5,396 nt of DNA from JAOUEE01 sp051011595. GTDB lineage: Bacteria; Actinomycetota; Acidimicrobiia; Acidimicrobiales; SHLQ01. Shown piece after piece: positions 1-4,427 of this stretch (the first letter of the stretch is position 1; every line of letters begins with the position of its first letter). The position numbers were made by a program, and so were the translations under genes. Where the stretch lies: NCBI GenBank assembly GCA_051011595.1, contig JBPCTQ010000054.1, positions 1 through 5,396 on the forward strand, read 5' to 3'. The notes under the pieces were generated by a model that saw only the letters and a list, made by a program, of their open reading frames with translations, had not been told where the DNA came from and ran no database searches.

Positions 1-1
1 G

Positions 2-643
2 GGCATCACCTTCCTGCTGGTCGACATGACGAGCCCCGGCGTCGAGGTTCGCCCGTTGGTACAGGCAAACGGGGCCGGGCACTTCAACGAGGTGTTCCTC
101 GAGGAGGTGCGGGTGCCGGTGGCCAACGTGGTGGGGGAGATCGGCGGTGGCTGGGCGCCCACTCGGGTGGTGATGATGGCCGAGTCGCAGTTCATCGGCG
201 GAGGCGGCGCCGACCCCGTCACCCCCAAACTCATCGAACTGGCCCGCCGGGTGGGCCGCGACAGCGACGCCAACATTCGTCAGGACCTGGCTCGTAGCCA
301 CACGCGGGAACTACTGCTGAAGCTGCTCTCCGACTCCATGATGAGTGCGGTGCGACGGGGCGACGATCCGCCGGTGAGTGGTGGTGTCCTCAAGCTGTTC
401 ACGGCCGAGAGCCGGGTGCTGTTCGGCAACCTGGCCACCGAGCTGTTGGGGCCGGCGGCCACGGCCGACACCGACCCGGACAGCGAATGGGCTCAGCTGG
501 CGCTCATCAATCGTTTCTCGGTCAGCATCGGTGGCGGCACCAACGAGGTGGGCCGTAACAACATCGGCGAACGTGACCTGGGGTTGCCTCGAGAACCTCG
601 GGTCGACAAGGACGTGCCCTGGCGAGAGGTGCCGCGGGGCTAG
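2..643 (+). CDS. Acyl-CoA dehydrogenase, FadE type (C-terminal part, 5' end outside window)
   Basis: Flavoprotein that would introduce an alpha-beta double bond into an acyl-CoA thioester during beta-oxidation of fatty acids or steroid side chains. The open frame enters at base 2 and gives 213 residues. The family is usually about 380-400 residues, so roughly the N-terminal half is missing. The ATG at 26 is internal, because family sequence (GITFLLVDM) precedes it. Visible: the end of the middle beta domain (SPGVEVRPL, then FNEVFLEEVRVPVANVVGE, GGGW), the helical C-terminal domain, and the FAD-contacting segment GGGTNEVGRNNIGER followed by the LGLPREPRVDKDVPW tail seen in many actinobacterial FadE proteins. 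The Glu of the classical YEGT motif is Gly here. A Glu at fragment residue 61 (MMAES, bases 182-184) sits about where isovaleryl- and long-chain-type enzymes place their base. The family assignment is firm; the substrate cannot be read from this fragment. Confidence 0.93.
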   Translation, partial: GITFLLVDMTSPGVEVRPLVQANGAGHFNEVFLEEVRVPVANVVGEIGGGWAPTRVVMMAESQFIGGGGADPVTPKLIELARRVGRDSDANIRQDLARSHTRELLLKLLSDSMMSAVRRGDDPPVSGGVLKLFTAESRVLFGNLATELLGPAATADTDPDSEWAQLALINRFSVSIGGGTNEVGRNNIGERDLGLPREPRVDKDVPWREVPRG

Positions 644-660
644 CGACCGTTGGTTCCGAG

Positions 661-1785
661 TCAGCTTCCGAATCGGCAGGTGGCCACACCGGCCGGTCCG
701 GTGGATTCGGCTTGGCTCACCACTCGTCCGTCTCGGTGGATCTGGCAGTTGATGCCGGCTCCGTCGATGCTGCGGGCTTCGACCGAGAGGATGTCGTTCG
801 ACGCCGCGGTCGGCAGGTTGACCGGAAGGTCGGCCACGAGCTCGGTGAGTGTTCCGTCGTCGGCGATGTAGCGAATGCTGGCCTGGGCCGACTCGCCGCT
901 GATGCGGTAGTAGGGGCGCTCCTCGGAGGTTCCCTCGACCCGTGCTTCGTCAGCCGGATCGTCGGGCAGAAGGGCGGGGATCCCGACGGTGAGCAGGGCC
1001 ACCACACCGGCCAGCGCGGCGACACGAACGGCGGGTCGGTAGTTCGCCCATCGTCTCGTGGTTGGCCCGTCGTCGCCCAGGGGTTCATCGGCGTGGCGCA
1101 TCATGCCGAGGCGGGCCAGCTCGCCGGCATCGAGGGCAGCAGCGAACCGGGTCGATCGGGAGTAGCGGGCTCCGGCGAGTGAGGCTCCCCGCAGGTCGGT
1201 GTCGCGGAGGTCGGTGCCCCGTAGGTCGGCGTTGCGCAGGTCGGCGTCGACCAGGCATGCACCGCGCAGATCGGCCTTCTTGAGGTTGGCCCATCGCAGG
1301 TCGGCCTCGGTCAGGTCGGCGTTGCGCAGGTCGGCCCGGAAACAGGCGGCCGACTTGAGCGACGAACGGTGCAGGTGGGCGCCGGCCAGGTTGGTCTTGG
1401 TGAGACGGGCATCGTCGAGCCGGGTCTCGGTGAGGTCGGCGTCGGCCAGGTCGGCTTCGGAGAGGCGGACGGCAGACATCTGCCGGCGGCGGAGGTAGCG
1501 GCCGGTGAGGTCGAGTCCGCTGAGATCACGGCCGACGAGGCTGGCGCCCATCCGGGGTTGCGAACGAGACGTGCGGGCCGGCTGGGCCAGCAGTGCCTCG
1601 GCGCCCAGGAAGGGCCCGGCCACCAGGGCCACGGTGAGCATGGCTTCGCCGAGACGGTGTTGGCTGGAGGTGTCGGCCATGTTGACCAGCACGAATCCGG
1701 CCACACCGAGCACCACAACCAACAGCGAGATCACCGACCAGTGGACGGGGCGGCGATGGCGCGGGGTGGGGGTGGCGTTGGCCAT
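661..1785 (-). CDS. Membrane-anchored pentapeptide-repeat protein with MmpS-like C-terminal domain
   Basis: This 374-residue protein has four parts. Residues 1-70 hold two hydrophobic helices (about 17-36 and 48-67) after an Arg/His-rich N-terminus. Residues 81-205 are pentapeptide repeats of the A(D/N)Lxx type (ADLADADLTE, ADLRNADLTEADLRWANL), ending in the ARYSRSTRF cap common in such domains. A third helix lies at about 254-272. The C-terminal ~85 residues (Y292 to end) resemble the MmpS/actinobacterial membrane accessory fold: SIRYIADDG, VADLPVNLP, INCQIHRDGRVV, GVATC, with paired Cys347 and Cys370. Positive charges flanking the helices predict a cytoplasmic repeat domain and an extracytoplasmic C-terminus. 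The ATG at 1785 is preceded by GGGGAG at 1789-1794. It lies 216 bp after xylA on the same strand and converges on the dehydrogenase with a 17-bp gap. Function is unknown. The repeats are clear; the MmpS likeness is judged by eye. Confidence 0.88.
   Translation of the reverse strand: MANATPTPRHRRPVHWSVISLLVVVLGVAGFVLVNMADTSSQHRLGEAMLTVALVAGPFLGAEALLAQPARTSRSQPRMGASLVGRDLSGLDLTGRYLRRRQMSAVRLSEADLADADLTETRLDDARLTKTNLAGAHLHRSSLKSAACFRADLRNADLTEADLRWANLKKADLRGACLVDADLRNADLRGTDLRDTDLRGASLAGARYSRSTRFAAALDAGELARLGMMRHADEPLGDDGPTTRRWANYRPAVRVAALAGVVALLTVGIPALLPDDPADEARVEGTSEERPYYRISGESAQASIRYIADDGTLTELVADLPVNLPTAASNDILSVEARSIDGAGINCQIHRDGRVVSQAESTGPAGVATCRFGS
1171..1545 (-). repeat. Pentapeptide-repeat coding block (15-bp periodicity)
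   Basis: Codons 81-205 of the membrane protein form a run of five-residue units with Leu (occasionally Phe or Met) at the central position and Ala/Thr/Ser/Gly two residues earlier. This pattern folds into a right-handed quadrilateral beta-helix in known family members. At DNA level the unit recurs every 15 bp, with the plus-strand core AGGTCGGC. One 23-bp stretch is identical at 1223-1245 and 1313-1335, exactly 90 bp or six units apart. It encodes ADLRNADL at residues 151-158 and 181-188, which suggests growth by internal duplication. About 25 units are present, or roughly six helical coils. A weaker stretch at residues 93-108 (GRYLRRRQMSAV) interrupts the ideal pattern. Confidence 0.85.
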
Positions 1786-1915
1786 GATCTCCCCGTCGGC
1801 GCCGGGGAGGCCCAGTTGAGAAGCCCCGGACGCCCGGGCCCGGTCGCCGCCCCTCCGTGTGTCACCGGGCGGGGCTGTGGTGGCGAGGGTCGTGGTGGTC
1901 GATTCCCGCTCGCTG

Positions 1916-1940
1916 CCCTCAGCCGGCTTGTTCGGTGATG
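1916..1940 (-). repeat. Displaced second copy of the xylA 3' end (25-bp direct repeat, copy A)
   Basis: These 25 bases are identical to 1999-2023, which hold the last codons and stop of xylA; the offset is 83 bp. Weaker similarity continues to about 1961. Read on the minus strand, this copy gives HENFPRPITEQAG-stop, against LENDVRRITEQAG-stop in xylA. It lies in a different frame from xylA because 83 is not a multiple of three, so it is not reached by simple read-through. It is probably the remnant of a short duplication or of recombination around the gene end. I see no start codon or ribosome site making it an independent gene. Confidence 0.75.
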
Positions 1941-1983
1941 GGGCGGGGGAAGTTCTCGTGGGTCACCGTGCGACTGTGGTGTT

Positions 1984-1997
1984 GCGCGTCGACGCGC
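1984..1997. repeat. Perfect 14-bp palindrome just downstream of xylA
   Basis: GCGCGTCGACGCGC equals its own reverse complement. It starts 4 bp beyond the xylA stop codon on the minus strand. As RNA it could form a five-base-pair all-GC stem with a UCGA loop. No U-run follows in the minus-strand transcript, so it is not a classical intrinsic terminator. It could be a U-less actinobacterial-type terminator, an mRNA 3'-end stabiliser, a protein-binding site, or chance in GC-rich DNA. It lies between the two copies of the xylA-tail repeat. Confidence 0.6.
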
Positions 1998-1998
1998 T

Positions 1999-2023
1999 CC
2001 CTCAGCCGGCTTGTTCGGTGATG
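1999..2023 (-). repeat. xylA 3'-end direct repeat, copy B (inside the gene)
   Basis: This is the partner of the identical 25 bases at 1916-1940. It covers the codons for ITEQAG, the TGA stop (2002-2004) and three bases beyond. It includes the 8-bp palindrome AGCCGGCT, which is therefore present in both copies. After one mismatch at the plus-strand right edge the two copies agree for five further bases. Confidence 0.75.
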
Positions 2024-3336
2024 CGGCGGACGTCGTTTTCGAGTGCTTCTTGGCGGCCGGAGCGATGGGGCGGGTCGATGTTGTCGGCCAGCACCCGGTC
2101 GTGGAGGTCGACCAGGCTGCGGTTGCCTTCGAGAATGGCCCGTCCTTCGTCGGTGTCCCATCCGGCGTAGCGGTCGGCCAGTGTCTCGGACAGGACACCG
2201 TCGTCGATGAGCGCCTGAGCGGCGAGCAGGGCCCGAGCCATGGTGTCCATGCCGCCGACGTGGCCGTGGAACAGATCGGTCCGGTCGCTGGACTGGCGTC
2301 GAAGTTTGGTGTCGAAGTTGAGCCCGCCGGTGGTGAAACCGCCGGCCTGGAGGATCTCGTACATGGGCAGGGTCATCTGTTCGACCGAGTTCGGGAACTG
2401 ATCGGTGTCCCAACCCAGCCGGTCGTCACCCCGATTGGCGTCGATGCTGCCGAAGAGCCCGTTGCCGATGGCGTAGGCCACCTCGTGATGGAAGTCGTGG
2501 CCCGACAGGGTGGCGTGGTTGACCTCGATGTTCACCTTGATCTCGGACTCCAGGCCGTACCGCAACAAGAAGGCGTGGACATGGGTGGAGTCGTAGTCGT
2601 ACTGGTGTTTGGTGGGTTCCTGGGGTTTGGGTTCGAGCATGATGGAGCCCTCGAACCCAATGGCGTGTTTGTGCTCCACCACCAGCTGGAGAAAGCGACC
2701 GAGTTGGTCGGCTTCGCGGCGCAGGTCGGTGTTGAGAAGGGTCTCGTAGCCTTCACGGCCACCCCAGAGGATGTAGTTGGCTCCGCCCAGCTGGTGAGTG
2801 GCGTCGAGGCATTGTTTGACCTGGGCGGCGGCGTGGGCGAAGACGTCGGGGTCGGGATTGGTGGCGGCCCCGCCCTGGTAGCGCGGATGGCTGAAGAGGT
2901 TGGCGGTTCCCCACAGCAGGCCCACACCTGTCGCCTCCATGTACTTGGCCGCCACCTCGACCATGTGGTCGAGGTTCTTCGCCGACTGGGCGAAGGTGTC
3001 GGACTCGGGGGCGATGTCACGATCGTGGAAGCAGAAGAAGGGCACACCGAGCTTCTCGAAGAACTCGAAGGCGGCCGCCATCTTGTGCTCGGCCGCGGTC
3101 ATGGGGTCGGCGTCGGGGTCGAGCCAGGGCCGATCGAAGGTGCCCTGCCCGAACACGTCGTTGCCCGGCCAGTTGAACGAATGCCAGTAACAGACCGCGA
3201 AACGGAGGTGTTCGGCCATCGTGCGATTGCCCACCACGCGGTCGGCGTCGTACCAGCGGAAAGCCAGCGGGTTCGACGTCGCCGGACCTTCGTAGCGGAT
3301 GGGTTCGGTGATCTCGGTGAAGAAGGTGTCGGCCAT
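2002..3336 (-). CDS. xylA: Xylose isomerase, class II
   Basis: Converts D-xylose to D-xylulose (and often D-glucose to D-fructose) in the cytoplasm with two divalent metal ions; a xylulokinase normally acts next. The 444-residue product matches the E. coli/Thermotoga type throughout: NPLAFRWYD, EHLRFAVCYWHSF, FFCFHDRDIAPE with catalytic His104 and Asp107, LLWGTANLF, AATNPDPDVF, WGGREGYETLLNTD, EPKPQEPTKHQYDYD, VNIEVNHATLSGHDFHHE, GSIDANRGD, GWDTDQFPNS, GGLNFDTKLRRQS. The expected metal ligands are intact by position: Glu235, Glu271, His274, Asp299, Asp310, Asp312 and Asp342, with Lys237 for hydride shift. Length (~440) and the N-terminal extension distinguish it from the shorter (~390) class I enzymes usual in Actinobacteria. 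The ATG at 3336 has only a weak AGGG upstream but aligns with family N-termini. It follows the oxidoreductase by 34 bp, so one transcript is likely. No kinase or xylose transporter lies in the window. Confidence 0.97.
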   Translation of the reverse strand: MADTFFTEITEPIRYEGPATSNPLAFRWYDADRVVGNRTMAEHLRFAVCYWHSFNWPGNDVFGQGTFDRPWLDPDADPMTAAEHKMAAAFEFFEKLGVPFFCFHDRDIAPESDTFAQSAKNLDHMVEVAAKYMEATGVGLLWGTANLFSHPRYQGGAATNPDPDVFAHAAAQVKQCLDATHQLGGANYILWGGREGYETLLNTDLRREADQLGRFLQLVVEHKHAIGFEGSIMLEPKPQEPTKHQYDYDSTHVHAFLLRYGLESEIKVNIEVNHATLSGHDFHHEVAYAIGNGLFGSIDANRGDDRLGWDTDQFPNSVEQMTLPMYEILQAGGFTTGGLNFDTKLRRQSSDRTDLFHGHVGGMDTMARALLAAQALIDDGVLSETLADRYAGWDTDEGRAILEGNRSLVDLHDRVLADNIDPPHRSGRQEALENDVRRITEQAG

Positions 3337-3370
3337 GGCCGAACCCTATTCGCTACCCGAACTGTTCGTC

Positions 3371-4273
3371 TCAGGCCTCGGCGAAGGACGCGCGCACATC
3401 GGCCAGACCGGAGATCGTCTCGAGGTCGGCCTCGGGGCTCACACCCATGGATCGGACGACGATCTGGTCGACGCCGAGCTCGGCGAACGGCGCCAGCTGG
3501 GCCACCGCCTCGTCGGGCGTTCCGATGATCAACTGCGCCTCGGACATACCCCGGTAGCCGCGGCCCACCTGCTCGCGGGCGGCCTGCAGGATCGACGGAT
3601 CGTGGCTGACGGTGGCGTCGAGGCGCACCATCACCCGGGGAGTACGACCCTCGCGGTCACACGCCTCGCGGTAGAGCGCCAGGGGTTCGGCGATGGTGGT
3701 CGGGGTGTACCCCGGGCCGGTGTACCAGGCATCACCCATGCGGGCGGCTCGGCGCAGGCCCACCGGCGCGGCGGCCCCTATCCACCACTCGACCGGTGTC
3801 GCCGGTTGCAGTCCGATGGCGGCGTCGGTCACGCCGAAGCGTTCGCTCGACACCGATTCGCCGTCGAGCAGGGCGCGGATCATGCGGGCGGCCTCTTCGA
3901 AGCGGGTGGCCCGTTCGGCGAGGTCTTGGCCCATGCCGGCGAACTGCTGGTCGCCACTGCCCAACCCGGTCTGGAGGATGAAGGGCCCGTCGTGAAGGGC
4001 GGCCAGGGTACCCACGTGTTCGGCCACCAGTACGGGGTGCCACAACGGGAGCAGGAACAGACAACCCGCCGGTCGGCCCGTCCAGTCGGCCAGGGCTCGT
4101 CCCAGCGTGGGGGTGTTCTGGAAGTACGAATCGCCGGCCACGTTGTGTTGGTCGCCGAACGACAGCGAGGCCAGGTCGGCATCGCGGGCCGCCCGCACCC
4201 GGGCGAGCAGGTGGGCGGCGCCGGCCGAGGGGTCGAGCACGGTGTGCGAGGCGGCACTCAGTCCGATCTGCAT
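3371..4273 (-). CDS. LLM-class (luciferase-like) F420/flavin-dependent oxidoreductase
   Basis: A 300-residue single-domain TIM-barrel protein of the bacterial luciferase-like superfamily. Actinobacterial members usually transfer hydride from reduced F420, less often FMN. Family landmarks in order: MQIGLS at the N-terminus, SFGDQH (38-43), LPLWHPVLVAEHVGTLAAL (75-93), GLGSGDQQFAGMG (103-115), RFEEAARMIRALLDGE (124-139), PVEWWIGAAAPVGLRRAARMGDAW (160-183), GTPDEAVAQLAPFAELGVDQIVV (251-273). I place the start at the ATG ending at 4273. The frame stays open to an ATG at 4429, but those extra 52 residues are low-complexity, unlike the family, and would cross the operator-like site. No good ribosome site precedes 4273 (the nearest AGGAG, 4295-4299, is 21 bases away), so initiation may be leaderless or weak. 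Substrate unknown. Followed by xylA after 34 bp. Confidence 0.88.
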   Translation of the reverse strand: MQIGLSAASHTVLDPSAGAAHLLARVRAARDADLASLSFGDQHNVAGDSYFQNTPTLGRALADWTGRPAGCLFLLPLWHPVLVAEHVGTLAALHDGPFILQTGLGSGDQQFAGMGQDLAERATRFEEAARMIRALLDGESVSSERFGVTDAAIGLQPATPVEWWIGAAAPVGLRRAARMGDAWYTGPGYTPTTIAEPLALYREACDREGRTPRVMVRLDATVSHDPSILQAAREQVGRGYRGMSEAQLIIGTPDEAVAQLAPFAELGVDQIVVRSMGVSPEADLETISGLADVRASFAEA

Positions 4274-4345
4274 GGCCCGACGGTATCGGGCGGGCTCCTG
4301 CTGCGTTTCGTGGTTGGGTCGGTGGACGTCTTCCTCGCCCGGAAC

Positions 4346-4351
4346 TAGAGT
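4346..4351 (+). promoter_or_regulatory. Candidate promoter for the amidohydrolase (-10 TAGAGT, -35 TGGACG at 4323)
   Basis: TAGAGT fits the actinobacterial -10 pattern TANNNT. TGGACG at 4323-4328 matches four of six bases of TTGACA, with a 17-base spacer. Transcription would then begin near 4358, inside the inverted repeat at 4352-4365, an arrangement suited to repression. Such hexamers arise by chance, so this is a weak call. Confidence 0.3.
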
Positions 4352-4365
4352 TAGAACACGTTCTA
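4352..4365. promoter_or_regulatory. KstR-like operator (perfect TNNAACNNGTTNNA inverted repeat)
   Basis: TAGAACACGTTCTA has perfect six-base arms (TAGAAC/GTTCTA) around a two-base centre. It satisfies every fixed position of TnnAACnnGTTnnA, the published consensus for KstR, the TetR-family repressor of cholesterol catabolism in mycobacteria and rhodococci. It lies in the divergent intergenic region, 62 bp before the amidohydrolase start and 78 bp before the oxidoreductase start, so it could act on both. The local run is AT-richer than its surroundings, as expected of a promoter. A second smaller inverted repeat, AACTAGAGTT (4343-4352), abuts it. The regulator itself is not in the window. A related TetR protein with a similar site is possible. 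Confidence 0.7.
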
Positions 4366-4417
4366 TTTCGTCCGCCTGACCGTTTCGGCCGGCAGGACGC
4401 AAACGACCCCCAAGATT

Positions 4418-4422
4418 GGTGA
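4418..4422 (+). promoter_or_regulatory. Ribosome binding site for the amidohydrolase
   Basis: GGTGA lies five bases upstream of the ATG at 4428 and is a reasonable Shine-Dalgarno match. It supports that start over later in-frame ATG codons, as does the family-typical DADNHYYE segment beginning only 18 residues in. Confidence 0.5.
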
Positions 4423-4427
4423 TTCCC

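Noticed and set aside
1171..1545. Qnr/MfpA-like gyrase-protecting pentapeptide protein
   Set aside because: Qnr and MfpA are about 190-220-residue soluble proteins made almost wholly of repeats. This one has flanking membrane helices and an extra C-terminal domain, so the repeat alone does not support quinolone protection.
1171..1545. CRISPR-like or minisatellite array suggested by the 15-bp spaced AGGTCGGC cores
   Set aside because: The period is five codons and coincides with in-frame pentapeptide repeats, with no spacers of independent sequence.
1831..1871. Possible terminator: CGCCCGG at 1831-1837 pairing with CCGGGCG at 1865-1871
   Set aside because: A seven-base stem with a 27-base loop and no T-run is weak and easily expected by chance in such GC-rich sequence.
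1919..2413. A minus-strand frame ending at the second copy of the xylA tail, as an independent small gene
   Set aside because: Most of it is xylA read in the wrong frame and rich in Arg/Pro/His. Only the last dozen residues resemble XylA, and that is explained by the direct repeat.
2011..3528. A 505-codon plus-strand frame opposite xylA
   Set aside because: It mirrors xylA codons (runs of Val/Gly/Glu) and shows no family motif, while the minus strand encodes a complete xylose isomerase with every active-site residue.
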